A DNA stretch of 64,000 nucleotides from Gemmobacter sp. (GCF_034676705.1 NZ_JAUCBS010000013.1:3204501-3268500), one strand, 5' to 3'; counted from the first letter of the stretch, positions 33,555-42,414 are shown. Notes: generated by a model from the letters alone, not told the origin. Made by a program: numbers and translations.

Positions 33555-35063
33555 CTATGCGCTGACCGCGAATTCGGTCATCATCCCGGTCTCGAGATGC
33601 GGCATGTGGTGGCAATGCAGCATCCAGCGCGCGGCCTCGCCGGCGTCGAGCGCGATATCGACCATCGACATCGGCGGCACATACACCGTGTCCCGCAGCG
33701 CGCCGCGGACCGCACGTCCGTTCAGCCCGACGACCTGGAACACATGCCCGTGCAGATGCATCGGGTGGCCCATCATCGACATGTTGTGGAAGGACAGCAC
33801 GACCCGCTCGCCGCTGCGCGCGGAAAGCGGGCGATGCTGGCCCCAGACAGCACCGTTGATGGTCCAGACATAGGGCTGCATCGTGCCGCCCAGCATCACC
33901 ATGTGGCTGCGGTCTACCGGCCGATCCGGCAGGGCATCGGCGGCGATCAGGCGCGACTCCTGCGCAAGGTCGGTGTCGAAGGAAGGCGCTTCGGCCTCCG
34001 CCATGGTGTCGATGCGTCGGACGTCGGCGCCCTGCGTGGCAAGGATCAGCCCGGTGCGCTCGCGCGCGCCTTCCCGCAGCGCGAGGATCGGCCAGGCGCC
34101 GCCCTCCTGCGGCAGGTCGATCTCGAGATCGAGCCGCTGGCCCATGGCCAGGCCGAAGCGCGTGCCGGAAAGCGGCTGAACGGCATGGCCATCGACCGCG
34201 ATCAGTCGCGCGGGCGCGGCTCCGGTGTCGATCCAGAACACCGTCGCTGCTGCGGCGTTGATCACCCGCAGGCGGATGCGCCCGCCGCGCTCTACCTGCA
34301 CCACCTCGGGGTCTGACAGCGTGCGGTCGTTAGCAAGATATGCGTCCCAGTCGTAGTCGTTGAGGTCCATCGCCATGCCGTCCATGGCACCCATCCCCAT
34401 CATGCCGCCCATGGCGCCATGATCCATGCCGCCCATTGGCATGTTCCCCATCGCGCCGTGGTCCATCGCGGCCATGCCGCCCATGCCCGCACCATGGCCG
34501 CCTCCGTGACCACCGGCGGCCTCGTGACCGCCAAGGATCTCGGCCATCACCTCCTCGGGCGCCTTGAACGAGAAATCATGCAGGAACAGCACCACCTCCT
34601 GCCGGTCGGCAGCGATATCCTCGGAGCTGCGCACGATCAGCGGTGCGGCCAGAAGGCGCATCTCGTGCAGCGGCACATGCGCGTGCATCCAGTAGGTGCC
34701 GGGCAGCGGCGCGAAGTCATAGGCGCGCGTCTCGCCGGGGGCGAGCATCGGCAAAGGCATGTCGGGCACGCCATCCTGTGCGTTGGGCGGGATCTGGCCG
34801 TGCCAGTGGATCAGCGTGTCAACATCGAGATCGTTGGTCAGATCCACCCGGAACCGCGCGCCGGGATCGAGTGTCAGGCCCTGTCCGGTCGGCCCGGCAA
34901 GACCCCAGACCGTGGCAGCGCGGCCGTCGATGTCCAGCGTCCGGGTGGCGGCGTGCAGCGACAGCGGGGCCAAGCCCTGCGCTGCCGCGATGCGGGGCAG
35001 ATGCGCATGGGCCAGCACGGCTGCGCCAGCGGCAAGAAAGCCGCGTCTTGAAAGGGTATTCAT
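33555..35063 (-). CDS. Multicopper oxidase, Tat-exported, with Met-rich insert
   Basis: 502 residues. Twin-arginine leader LSRRGFLAAGAAVLAHAHL. Copper ligands: HWHG (about residue 87), WMHAHVPLHE, HPMHLHGHVF and HCHHMPHLETGMM, so types 1, 2 and 3 copper sites are all present. A Met/His-rich insert of about 50 residues (MDHGAMGNMPMGGMDHGAMG) fits a Cu(I)-oxidising role like CueO or CopA of pco/cop systems. It acts in the periplasm. ATG 35063 follows GAGGAG. Confidence 0.9.
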   Translation of the reverse strand: MNTLSRRGFLAAGAAVLAHAHLPRIAAAQGLAPLSLHAATRTLDIDGRAATVWGLAGPTGQGLTLDPGARFRVDLTNDLDVDTLIHWHGQIPPNAQDGVPDMPLPMLAPGETRAYDFAPLPGTYWMHAHVPLHEMRLLAAPLIVRSSEDIAADRQEVVLFLHDFSFKAPEEVMAEILGGHEAAGGHGGGHGAGMGGMAAMDHGAMGNMPMGGMDHGAMGGMMGMGAMDGMAMDLNDYDWDAYLANDRTLSDPEVVQVERGGRIRLRVINAAAATVFWIDTGAAPARLIAVDGHAVQPLSGTRFGLAMGQRLDLEIDLPQEGGAWPILALREGARERTGLILATQGADVRRIDTMAEAEAPSFDTDLAQESRLIAADALPDRPVDRSHMVMLGGTMQPYVWTINGAVWGQHRPLSARSGERVVLSFHNMSMMGHPMHLHGHVFQVVGLNGRAVRGALRDTVYVPPMSMVDIALDAGEAARWMLHCHHMPHLETGMMTEFAVSA

Positions 35064-35075
35064 GGTCGTCTCCTC

Positions 35076-35090
35076 GGGACAGCCTGTCCC
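35076..35090 (-). promoter_or_regulatory. Palindrome upstream of the multicopper oxidase gene
   Basis: GGGACAG-C-CTGTCCC is a perfect 15-base palindrome ending about 12 bases before the start codon, right next to the ribosome site. It could be an operator or a small RNA hairpin that hides the ribosome site. No known regulator assigned. Confidence 0.4.
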
Positions 35091-35138
35091 GTTCATCAAA
35101 ACCGACAGGACGCCGCGGGCCTCGGCCCGGACGCGTGA

Positions 35139-35495
35139 TCAGAGGAGACGAAATTTGGGAGGTCGGTCGTTCAGCGCAGGTGCCCGGCTGGCGACGATTG
35201 CACCGGAGGGCAGGTCATGGCTGGCGGGCGCGTAATCGCTGCCAGAGCCTTCGCCAGGGGAGGTCAGGAAGACCGAAAGACCTGCGCAAAGCACCTCACA
35301 GGCTTCGGCATCACCTGAGCCGCAGTGCTGATCACCATCACAGGGATTTTCGCTGCCGGTCGCAACCTGCATCATCTCGCCGACATGCACCGAGTGATCC
35401 GGCTCTGCGCTCAGGCGCGCCGCATGCGCAGACGTCGCCGTCGTCATGAAGGCGATCACGAGCACGGCCAGCATGGTGACGAGGCGCGAGAACAT
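35139..35495 (-). CDS. Small exported Cys-rich protein in copper cluster
   Basis: 118 residues from ATG 35495 (start at 35531 also possible, adding 12 residues). Signal peptide MFSRLVTMLAVLVIAFMTTA-TSAHA, then DHSVHVGEMMQ and CDGDQHCGSGDAEACEVLC, a cluster of four Cys and several His and Asp. First gene of the leftward cluster; a divergent cytochrome c gene starts 74 bases beyond the longer start. Probably a periplasmic metal-binding protein; no named family. Confidence 0.5.
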   Translation of the reverse strand: MFSRLVTMLAVLVIAFMTTATSAHAARLSAEPDHSVHVGEMMQVATGSENPCDGDQHCGSGDAEACEVLCAGLSVFLTSPGEGSGSDYAPASHDLPSGAIVASRAPALNDRPPKFRLL

Positions 35496-35604
35496 CCCGG
35501 AAAGATAGGCGCTGGTCACGGGAATGTCCATTGCCCCAAGCGTCGCGCCTCTGGCAGAACTTCATCCTCGGCATATAGCCAATAGAAATTGTTCGCCACC
35601 AATC

Positions 35605-36072
35605 ATGCAAATCATGAGTAAAGAACTCCGTAACATCTTGTGGCTCGGATTGCTCCTCGGCGGCCTGATCCTGGCGATCCTCGCTGGATGGCATCAGGCC
35701 CGGACAACCTCTACCGCCGCGGCATCTGCAGAAGTCGAGCAGGGGCGGCAGGTCTATGCGGACCAATGCGCCTCCTGCCACGGTGCGGACCTGGAGGGGC
35801 AGCCGGACTGGAAGACACCCCTTCCGTCCGGGCGTCTCCCGGCGCCACCGCACGATGCCGGCGGCCACACGTGGCACCATCCCGATGACATCCTGTTCCG
35901 CATCGTCAGGGAAGGCACGGCCGCCATCGTAGGGGGCGGCTATGAGAGCGACATGCCGGGGTTTGCCGATCTTCTCAGCGACGCCGAGATCCGGGCTGTC
36001 CTCGCCTATATCAAGAGCACCTGGCCAGAGCGCGAGCGGACCTACCAGGAGAATGTGTCGCAACCACACTGA
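35605..36072 (+). CDS. Membrane-anchored cytochrome c, class I
   Basis: 155 residues. One N-terminal helix (ILWLGLLLGGLILAILAGW) then a cytochrome c domain with CASCH (about 55-59) and a likely sixth ligand Met in YESDMPGF. It probably faces the periplasm and passes electrons to an oxidase or to the multicopper system. It is read divergently from the copper cluster. ATG 35614 is an alternative start. Confidence 0.85.
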   Translation: MQIMSKELRNILWLGLLLGGLILAILAGWHQARTTSTAAASAEVEQGRQVYADQCASCHGADLEGQPDWKTPLPSGRLPAPPHDAGGHTWHHPDDILFRIVREGTAAIVGGGYESDMPGFADLLSDAEIRAVLAYIKSTWPERERTYQENVSQPH

Positions 36073-36180
36073 TGGCACCTTCGGGATGGAGCTGCCCGTG
36101 CGACCGGCAGTGCAATTTCCCGAGGCCCACCGGTCACAGTTGAGGCCGCCGAACAGAATCGGCATATTTGGATCGACCTG

Positions 36181-36279
36181 ATGGCGAAACCTTTGGGAGG
36201 GATGTTCGTGGGATTATTCATGGCTTACTTGGCATTTGAAGCGCGCTCGATCTTGGCGCCGCCTCGGGTTTTCCCTTGA
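36181..36279 (+). CDS. Possible small ORF coupled to the ATP-grasp gene
   Basis: 32 residues with one hydrophobic stretch (GGMFVGLFMAYLAFEA). Its TGA overlaps the next start (TGATG), a sign of translational coupling, but there is no strong ribosome site. It may be a leader peptide for the next gene or chance. Confidence 0.25.
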   Translation: MAKPLGGMFVGLFMAYLAFEARSILAPPRVFP

Positions 36280-37556
36280 TGAACAACCCCGGCTCCAGTT
36301 CATCGAAGCGGGTTCAGGACCGCACGGACCGGCTCAACAAGAACTGCTTCTGCGTTACACTGGACCTTCCATCGCTGCGCGAAGCGATGGAGCGCGAGGC
36401 CGGTGAGCCGGCATTCTTCGAGACGTTCATCCGCCCCAAGGCCCATCTGTTCTCGCACGTACCGGTGTTCCTTTCGGCCACCACCGTGGATGAGATGCGC
36501 GCGATCGCAGCGGCTGTGGAGACCACCGCCCAACTCGCGGCATACAAAGCCGCCGTCCTTTCCTGGGCGCCAGAAATCGCGCGGGCGGATCACGGTCCGA
36601 TCGGGGCATTAATGGGCTACGACTTTCATCTTGGCGAAGACGGCCCCCGGCTGATCGAGATCAATACCAACGCCGGCGGGGCATTTCTCAATGCCTTTCT
36701 TGCAAGGGCGCAGCGCGCGTGTTGTGCCGAAATGGACATCCCCCCGACGCTGCTATCCTTTGAAGACGCGGCGTTCCGCTTGTTCCAGAACGAATGGATT
36801 CGGCAGCGTGGAACGGGCGCGCCAGAACGCATCGCCATCGTCGACGACAATCCTCCGGAACAGTATCTTTATCCCGAATTCGTGCTCGCGCGGCGGGTTT
36901 TCGCGGCACGAGGGGTAGACGCGGTCATCGCCGATGCCAGCCAACTTCGCTACGACGATGGTCGGCTCAGCGTCGATGGAAAGACAATCGACCTCGTTTA
37001 CAACAGGGTCACCGATTTCGCCTTCGATCAGCCCGAGCACAAGGCATTGCAGGAAGCCTACCGGGACGGCGCGGTTGTCGTGACGCCGAATCCGCACAAC
37101 CACGCGCTCCTTGCCGACAAGCGCAACCTTTCGCTTCTTTCGGACGCCGCGATGCTTGAGGCATGGGCAGTGGAGCCGGGATTTCGCGCCCTGCTTGCTG
37201 CCGTGCCACGCACCGTCGTGGTCAATCCCGATAACGCCGATGCACTTTGGAAATCCCGCAAGGACCTGTTCTTCAAGCCGACCGGAGGACATGGCGGCAA
37301 GGCGGTATATCGCGGCGACAAGCTGACGAAGGGCGTCTGGGCGGAGATCGCGGAGGGGGGATACGTTGCTCAGACGCTGGTCCGCCCCAGCGAGCGCATG
37401 ATCAAGATCGACGAGACACCCCAGACGCGCAAAATGGACGTGCGACTGTATACCTATGACGGGCAGGTGCTCCTGGTGGCCGCGCGACTCTATCAAGGTC
37501 AGACCACGAACTTCAGGACGCCCGGAGGCGGGTTCGCGCCGGTGTTCGTAATCTGA
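36279..37556 (+). CDS. ATP-grasp-like protein of unknown function
   Basis: 425 residues. Motifs point to an ATP-grasp ligase fold: PRLIEINTNAGGAFLNA (metal-binding Glu/Asn type), RKDLFFKPTGGHGGKAVYRG (nucleotide lysine and Gly-rich loop) and KMDVRLYTYDGQVLLVAARL with NFRTPGGGFAPV. The order of the motifs suggests a permuted member of the glutathionylspermidine-synthase-like group. Substrate is unknown. The first 18 residues are low complexity (MNNPGSSSSKRVQD), so a later start cannot be excluded. Confidence 0.6.
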   Translation: MNNPGSSSSKRVQDRTDRLNKNCFCVTLDLPSLREAMEREAGEPAFFETFIRPKAHLFSHVPVFLSATTVDEMRAIAAAVETTAQLAAYKAAVLSWAPEIARADHGPIGALMGYDFHLGEDGPRLIEINTNAGGAFLNAFLARAQRACCAEMDIPPTLLSFEDAAFRLFQNEWIRQRGTGAPERIAIVDDNPPEQYLYPEFVLARRVFAARGVDAVIADASQLRYDDGRLSVDGKTIDLVYNRVTDFAFDQPEHKALQEAYRDGAVVVTPNPHNHALLADKRNLSLLSDAAMLEAWAVEPGFRALLAAVPRTVVVNPDNADALWKSRKDLFFKPTGGHGGKAVYRGDKLTKGVWAEIAEGGYVAQTLVRPSERMIKIDETPQTRKMDVRLYTYDGQVLLVAARLYQGQTTNFRTPGGGFAPVFVI

Positions 37557-37709
37557 AGCGAGAACCGGCGAGGTGAACTCGGCGTTTCGGGATGGACAAG
37601 GGCAGCGAGCGCCGATTACCCGAACGGAGACAGCATTTCAGGCCGTCTCCGGATTGAAGGTCAGAAGCCGCAACTCGCACTGCGAGTCGAGGCACACCCA
37701 GAGCCATAG

Positions 37710-38144
37710 TCAGCCGAACCCCAGGGTCGCTGCTGCCAGAATAAGGTAGCGGCCGATCTTCGCGATGCTGACGAGGAGCAGGAATACCAGGAAGGTCTCG
37801 CGCAGCACGCCCGCTACGACAGTAAGCGGGTCGCCGATAATCGGCGCCCAGGCCAGCAGCAGCGACCATCTGCCGTAGCGGCGATACCAGCCTTCCGCCC
37901 GCGCCAGCGCGGCGGGGCTCACCGGAAACCACCGCCGGCCGCGGAACCGTTCGATCCCTCGCCCGAGAAACCAGTTGACCACAGAACCCAGGACGTTCCC
38001 GACGCTCGCCACAGCCAGCACCAGCCATGGCGCGTAGTCGGTCAGCAAAAGGCCCACGACCAGTGCCTCGGACTGGGCAGGGAGCAGAGTCGCAGCGGTG
38101 AAGGCAGCCAGAAACAGGCCGCCATAAACGGCAAGATCGCCCAT
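37710..38144 (-). CDS. YqaA-like membrane protein (SNARE-associated/DedA type)
   Basis: 144 residues, four hydrophobic segments; LPAQSEALVVGLLL, GNVLGSVVNWFLGRGIERFRGRRWF and WAPIIGDPLTVVAGVLR match the YqaA branch of the VTT/DedA family. Such proteins are inner-membrane lipid or transport factors. It sits nine bases downstream of the MFS exporter gene, reading the same way, so it likely belongs to the metal-resistance operon. Confidence 0.75.
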   Translation of the reverse strand: MGDLAVYGGLFLAAFTAATLLPAQSEALVVGLLLTDYAPWLVLAVASVGNVLGSVVNWFLGRGIERFRGRRWFPVSPAALARAEGWYRRYGRWSLLLAWAPIIGDPLTVVAGVLRETFLVFLLLVSIAKIGRYLILAAATLGFG

Positions 38145-38153
38145 GATAATCGG

Positions 38154-39467
38154 TCAGGCCCGCCGGGACGGCCATTGCCGATGCAGGTCGTCGATCACCA
38201 CGGCGTGGCTGTGGCCGCTCTCTCCATGTTCCCACAGATGCGGATGTCCTTCGGGCAGATCGGGGTGTTCATGCGGCAGAACCTCCGGCTCTGCCGCAGG
38301 CCAGAGCTTCAGCGCGCTCGCAACCCCGAGGGCGGCGAGGCCAGCCATGATGAGAAAGGTCGCATCCAGACCGAATGCGGCCCCGAACCGCCCCGCCAGC
38401 GGATAGGTGAGAAGCCAGCAGGCATGGCTGAGCGCGAACTGGGCGGCAAAGATCGCCGGCCGGTCCTCCGGCTGGGCGGACCGGCGCAGCAGTCGACCCG
38501 TCGGCGTTTGTGTCAGGCTGTAGCCAAAGCCGATCACGAGCCACAGCGCCATCAGCGCAGGCAGCGATCCGACCAGCGGGCCGAAGGCCGTTCCGCAAAC
38601 AAGGATCAGGGCACCTGCAATCATCGGCGGTCGGTCCGGCATTCGGTCGAGCAGCCGTGGCAGGAGCAGCGCCGCGACCATCGAGCCGCCGCCAAACGCC
38701 GCGAGCGCCAGCGCCACCTGCTCTTCGCCGAGGCCAAGCCGCGCCTGAACCAGCACGACCGTGTTGACGATCACCATGGCCCCTGCCGCGGCTACCGCAA
38801 GGTTCAGCGCAAGCAGCCCACGCAGGCGCGGCGTGGCGAGATAGATGCGGATGCCGCGGGTGGTCCGGTCCCAGATGCCGCGCGGCTGCGTCGGCCGGGG
38901 TGACGGCAGAGTGACGGTCATCACGAGTGCGGCCGATGCCAGAAAGCCGATGACGGTGCCGCCGAACAAGACCGGAAAGCTCACCACCGTCAGCAGCGCG
39001 GCCGCGAGCATCGGCGAGAGCAGGTTCTCCAGATCATAGGCCAGCCGCGAGAGCGACAGCGCCCGCGTGTACTCGGCCTCGTCGGGCAGAACGTCCGGGA
39101 CCGTCGCTTGGAAGGTCGGGGTGAAGCCGGCCGATGCCGCCTGCAGCAGGAAGATCAGCACATAGATGTGCCAGACCTCGGACACGAAAGGCAGCGCCAG
39201 CGCGACCGTCGCCCGGATCAGGTCGAGCGCCACCAGCATCGCCCGTCGCGGCACCCGGTCGGCAAAGGCCGAGGCAATCGGCGCAAGCGTCACATAGGCG
39301 ACCATCTTGATTGCAAGCGCGGTGCCGAGCACCACCCCCGCATCGGCCCCCGCGAGATCCCAGGCCAGAAGCCCGAGAGCGACCGTGGCCAAGCCGGTGC
39401 CGATCAGCGCAATGACCTGCGCGGCGAACAGATGACGGTAAGTGCGGTTGGCAAGGACGGCGAGCAT
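38154..39467 (-). CDS. MFS exporter with His-rich C-terminus (NreB/NcrA-like)
   Basis: 437 residues, twelve predicted membrane helices; MLAVLANRTYRHLFAAQVIA and ADRVPRRAMLVALD are usual MFS blocks. The C-terminus is a His-rich tail (PHEHPDLPEGHPHLWEHGES, then GHSHAVV), typical of nickel/cobalt exporters such as NreB and NcrA. The upstream gene is an RcnR/CsoR-type repressor, which supports metal export, most likely Ni or Co. ATG 39467 is chosen because longer starts run into the repressor gene. Confidence 0.8.
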   Translation of the reverse strand: MLAVLANRTYRHLFAAQVIALIGTGLATVALGLLAWDLAGADAGVVLGTALAIKMVAYVTLAPIASAFADRVPRRAMLVALDLIRATVALALPFVSEVWHIYVLIFLLQAASAGFTPTFQATVPDVLPDEAEYTRALSLSRLAYDLENLLSPMLAAALLTVVSFPVLFGGTVIGFLASAALVMTVTLPSPRPTQPRGIWDRTTRGIRIYLATPRLRGLLALNLAVAAAGAMVIVNTVVLVQARLGLGEEQVALALAAFGGGSMVAALLLPRLLDRMPDRPPMIAGALILVCGTAFGPLVGSLPALMALWLVIGFGYSLTQTPTGRLLRRSAQPEDRPAIFAAQFALSHACWLLTYPLAGRFGAAFGLDATFLIMAGLAALGVASALKLWPAAEPEVLPHEHPDLPEGHPHLWEHGESGHSHAVVIDDLHRQWPSRRA

Positions 39468-39475
39468 GGTGCCTC

Positions 39476-39733
39476 TCAGAGAAGTTTGGCCAGCGCGCGC
39501 AATTCGACGAGATCGCTCTCGCCGCCGTGCCCCAGGCAATGGTCGATGTGGTCGTGAATCAGCATCCGCTTGGCGGCTGTGACAGCGCTTTCGACCGCCT
39601 TGATCTGGCCCGCGATCTCGGCGCAGGGCTTCTCCGCCTCCAGCATGGCGATGATGGATCTGAGGTGTCCCTCCGCCCGTTTGAGGCGGTTGATGATATC
39701 GGGGTGCGAACTGTGCTGGGCTGACTCGGACAT
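39476..39733 (-). CDS. RcnR/CsoR-family metal-sensing repressor
   Basis: 85 residues, all-helical DUF156 fold. Likely metal ligands: His near the N-terminus (AQHSSHPD), Cys37 (KPCAEIAGQ), His60 and His63 (MLIHDHIDHCLGH), the H/C/H/H style of Ni/Co sensors like RcnR and NcrB. It is transcribed first, ahead of the exporter, and a perfect palindrome lies just upstream (39744-39762), so it probably represses its own operon until metal binds. Confidence 0.85.
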   Translation of the reverse strand: MSESAQHSSHPDIINRLKRAEGHLRSIIAMLEAEKPCAEIAGQIKAVESAVTAAKRMLIHDHIDHCLGHGGESDLVELRALAKLL

Positions 39734-39743
39734 GGTGCGCTCT

Positions 39744-39762
39744 TATCCCCCCAGGGGGGATA
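39744..39762 (-). promoter_or_regulatory. Operator palindrome for the RcnR/CsoR-type repressor
   Basis: TATCCCCCCAGGGGGGATA, a perfect 19-base palindrome with a central A, ten bases upstream of the repressor start. Runs of C6 and G6 flanked by A/T match the A-form-like operators of RcnR, FrmR and CsoR relatives. Confidence 0.8.
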
Positions 39763-39982
39763 TGCGCAAGGTCTGCGCTAATCGCGTCATGTTGAAGCGC
39801 AAACTGAAGATTGCCGAGATTTAAACATACTGAATTTCAATGACTTAAGGTGGAGAAGGTTAGACGTCAGGCCCATCCCCTCCGCCATACCACCCCCATA
39901 AGCTATTGAAATATAACGACAAAATGGCCGATCGGCCAAGTCGTCCACACATTATACACAGTTCGCTTTTCGGCCCGCGATG
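39763..39982. other. Gap with repeat, no gene
   Basis: About 220 A/T-richer bases between the repressor operator and the IS5 element. At 39849-39889 a segment of about 40 bases is close to the reverse complement of 42716-42757 (GGTGGAGAAGGTT shared exactly, then a few mismatches). No protein-like frame. Confidence 0.5.
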
Positions 39983-41032
39983 GACTCTGTTGCACAAATC
40001 GGCTGCTGACTGTCCTTCCCCTTTCCCTGGGCAGACTTATCCCGCGACCTCTGTGACGGGGATGCCGAGCGCGGTGAAGCCATTGAGCACGGCAACCCTG
40101 ACCTGGAACTCCGCAACCTGACGGTCGAAGTCTCGGGCGGACAGGCGCTGACCCAGCAGCTTGACGCAGTGCATCTTGGTTTCGGCGCGGCTTCGGCGGT
40201 GATAGCCGCTCCATCGTCGCCAGATGGTCCGCCCGACGCGCTTCGATGTGCGCAGGATTTCGTTGCGCGCGACAGCACCGGGGGTGTCTGGCTTCCAGGG
40301 CTTGGCGTTCTTGCGGGGCGGTATGATCGCCGCCGCGCCACGGGCCGCGATGGCGTCATGGCACTTGCGGGTGTCGAAGGCGCCGTCGGCGGTGACAGTG
40401 GCGATCTCCTGCTCGGGAGGGATCTGGCCCAGCAGTTCGGGCAGCATGGGCGCGTCGCCCACGTCGCTGGTGGTGAACTCGGCCGCCCGGATTTCTAGGG
40501 ATTTCTCGTCGATCCCGATGTGGATCTTGCGCCAAACCCGGCGTTTGGTGCCTCCATGCTTGCGGGCGTTCCATTCCCCTTCGCCCTCGACCTTGATCCC
40601 GGTGCTGTCCACCAGCAGGTGCAACGGGCCGTTGGAACCCCGGTAGGGAATGTTCACCTTCAACGCCTTCTGGCGGCGGCTGAGCGTGCTGAAGTCGGGC
40701 ACGGCCCAGTCCAGGCCGATCAGGCGCAGGAGGCTCTCAACAAACCCGGTTGTCTGTCGAAGCGCCATGCCGAACAGAACCTTCATCGTCAGGCAGGTTT
40801 GGATGGCGGCATCACCATAGGCGGGCTGCCGCCCGCGCTTGCCGGTCGGTGCGGCTTCCCATGTCATGGCGGGATCGAACCAGATCGTCAGCGAGCCGCG
40901 GCGCTTCAGCGCTTCATTGTAGGCCGGCCAGTTCCTGGTCTTGTAGGTCGGAGGTGTCGGTCTGCTCATGCCTCACAGCTACCATGCTGGATTCACGAGA
41001 TGAATCCCTCACAGGATTTGTGCAACAGAGCC
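39983..41032 (-). mobile_element. IS5-family element (IS903-like ends), intact
   Basis: Ends are near-perfect inverted repeats: GACTCTGTTGCACAAATC on the left and GATTTGTGCAACAGAGCC on the right, differing at one base, about 1050 bases apart, with one full transposase gene. No target duplication is seen, so one flank has been rearranged since insertion. On the right it cuts the serine recombinase gene at 41033. Confidence 0.85.
40037..40969 (-). CDS. IS5-family transposase
   Basis: 310 residues, DDE type: first Asp in LLVDSTGIKVEGEGEW, second in TADGAFDTRKCHD, and the Y-x2-R-x3-E-x6-K block YHRRSRAETKMHCVK near the C-terminus. Length and the frame are intact, so it may be active. This is the only gene of the element at 39983-41032. 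Confidence 0.9.
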   Translation of the reverse strand: MSRPTPPTYKTRNWPAYNEALKRRGSLTIWFDPAMTWEAAPTGKRGRQPAYGDAAIQTCLTMKVLFGMALRQTTGFVESLLRLIGLDWAVPDFSTLSRRQKALKVNIPYRGSNGPLHLLVDSTGIKVEGEGEWNARKHGGTKRRVWRKIHIGIDEKSLEIRAAEFTTSDVGDAPMLPELLGQIPPEQEIATVTADGAFDTRKCHDAIAARGAAAIIPPRKNAKPWKPDTPGAVARNEILRTSKRVGRTIWRRWSGYHRRSRAETKMHCVKLLGQRLSARDFDRQVAEFQVRVAVLNGFTALGIPVTEVAG

Positions 41033-41460
41033 GTTTTCAGGAGGTTCGAGCCGATGCTTCCGTCATTCTCGAACTGCTCGCCGCAATAGTGGACCCTGAT
41101 CCCTGCGCGTGAACAGACATGCTCGTGATATGCGCCCTCGTCGGCATCCTGAAACCGGCCCCAGCGGCTGACGTCATAGACGAGGATCGCCTTGAAATCT
41201 GCCTTGCCGGATTGCACCTCGGCCATAAGGTTCTGCAGCGCCTCCCGACCATCGAGCCGAAGGCCGGAACGCCCTGAATCCTCGAACACGCGCAATATCT
41301 GCAGGCTGCGGGCGACAGCATAGCTGCGGATGACGTCCAATTGGTTCTCGGTCGAGTATTTCTGGTGGTCGGTCGACATCCGCACATAGGCGACGGCCGG
41401 GACATCCATCTCTGGCGCACCGTCACTCTTGCCGGAAATGGTCGAAGACCGACCGCTCAC
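41033..41460 (-). pseudogene. Serine recombinase, N-terminal part (cut by IS5)
   Basis: About 143 residues of a resolvase-type catalytic domain: AVAYVRMSTDHQKYSTENQ with the nucleophile Ser in RMST, VFEDSGRSGLRLDGREAL, AILVYDVSRWGRFQD. The DNA-binding remainder of a large serine recombinase is lost beyond the IS5 end at 41032. It is divergent from the HTH regulator at 41555, an arrangement repeated at 43486-44074. Confidence 0.8.
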
Positions 41461-41554
41461 GCACGCATCTCCTCGTTACTGCTGGCAAATCCATCCGAAC
41501 CGCCTGAATCCAGGGCTGAATCCCTCAAGTTCATTTAAGGCGAGGGAGGCCGGA

Positions 41555-41965
41555 ATGTCGTTTCCGAAAAAGGGCAAGTTCTTTCCGAAGGCAAATGGGT
41601 ATGCTGGGAATCATCGACAGCAACCCACGAGCGGGTTCGCCGACGAAATCGCGGCAGCGCTGCGCAGGGCACTCGGCGACAGCAGAGCGGGGGCAAAGGT
41701 CGTTGCGTCCTGGACGGGGGCGAACGAGAAGACTGTGAAGAACTGGTTTTCGGGACGGTACGGTCCGAGCGGTGAGCACTTGGTCTCACTGGCGCAGCAC
41801 TCCGACGAGGTGTTGGAAACGTTTCTCTCTCTGGCGGGACGACAGGACCTGATGGTTGCCCTGAAGCTCGCTGCCGCAGAGCATGTGATCGAAGAGCTTT
41901 TGATGGCGGTCCGCAAGTTGAGGGCGGATGTTGGTCCCGACGGGTCCAACGGCGCCAAAGGTTAG
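41555..41965 (+). CDS. HTH regulator paired with the serine recombinase
   Basis: 136 residues. Core GANEKTVKNWFSGRYGPSGEHLVSLAQHSDEVL is a helix-turn-helix close to that of the protein at 43486-43788 (GASERTVKYWIAGERGPSGEHLIAL). It is divergent from a recombinase gene with 94 bases between, so it likely controls that gene and itself. Good ribosome site GGGAGG. A strong hairpin follows at 42007-42039. Confidence 0.65.
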   Translation: MSFPKKGKFFPKANGYAGNHRQQPTSGFADEIAAALRRALGDSRAGAKVVASWTGANEKTVKNWFSGRYGPSGEHLVSLAQHSDEVLETFLSLAGRQDLMVALKLAAAEHVIEELLMAVRKLRADVGPDGSNGAKG

Positions 41966-42006
41966 GACCAAGTTACTGTCCCCCGCTAGTGCGCAGCATT
42001 TCGCGA

Positions 42007-42039
42007 CTCTCCCGTGCCGCAACCATCGGCACGGGAGAG
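42007..42039. terminator. Strong hairpin after the HTH gene
   Basis: CTCTCCCGTGCCG and CGGCACGGGAGAG make a perfect 13-base stem with a 7-base loop, 41 bases after the stop. There is no T run, so if it ends transcription it needs help or acts as a processing site. Confidence 0.5.
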
Positions 42040-42163
42040 AGTTCGATGTTTGTCAAACTCCCTCCGCCACCTGACGACCGCAGGCTTCCGGGGGTTTCTC
42101 GCTCCAGCGGACGATCCCCGAAAGAACCGGGTCGCAAGATTCGGGCCTTCAACCGCCCGCGCC

Positions 42164-42414
42164 TTACCGGTTTCGCCCCGTACCGAAGACGCGCACCGCA
42201 TCGTCGCCTGCGAGATCAGCGGTGTGACGGTGGTCGGTGGGCGTGGCCTTCGGGAACTGCTCCGACCGGATGGTGCGCGCGAGCCGGGGCCCGAGGCCCG
42301 CGCCGGTGATCTGCAATCGCCACGCGGTCTTGAGGCCGGTTCCGGCCTCGCGGATCGCGGCCGAGACCGCCCGCTCAGGGTGATGGTGTTGCCGGGCTGG
42401 ACGTAGTTTTTCAT
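42164..42414 (-). pseudogene. Prophage gene scraps (DUF2190-like start joined to DUF6441-like part)
   Basis: From 42414 the minus strand begins MKNYVQPGNTITL, the usual opening of DUF2190 capsid-decoration proteins. After a frame change it runs into LKTAWRLQITGAGLGPRLAR, TIRSEQFPK, nearly identical to the gene at 1197-1826. So two phage genes have been joined by deletion and frameshift. These belong to the same decayed second prophage as 47318-50920, here inverted. Confidence 0.65.

Noticed and set aside
37673..37687. Palindrome ACTCGCA-C-TGCGAGT before the YqaA-like gene's end
   Set aside because: Perfect but isolated, without T run or promoter context; could be chance.
39974..41041. Target-site duplication for the IS903-like element
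   Set aside because: The nine bases on either side do not match, so simple insertion at this place is not supported.
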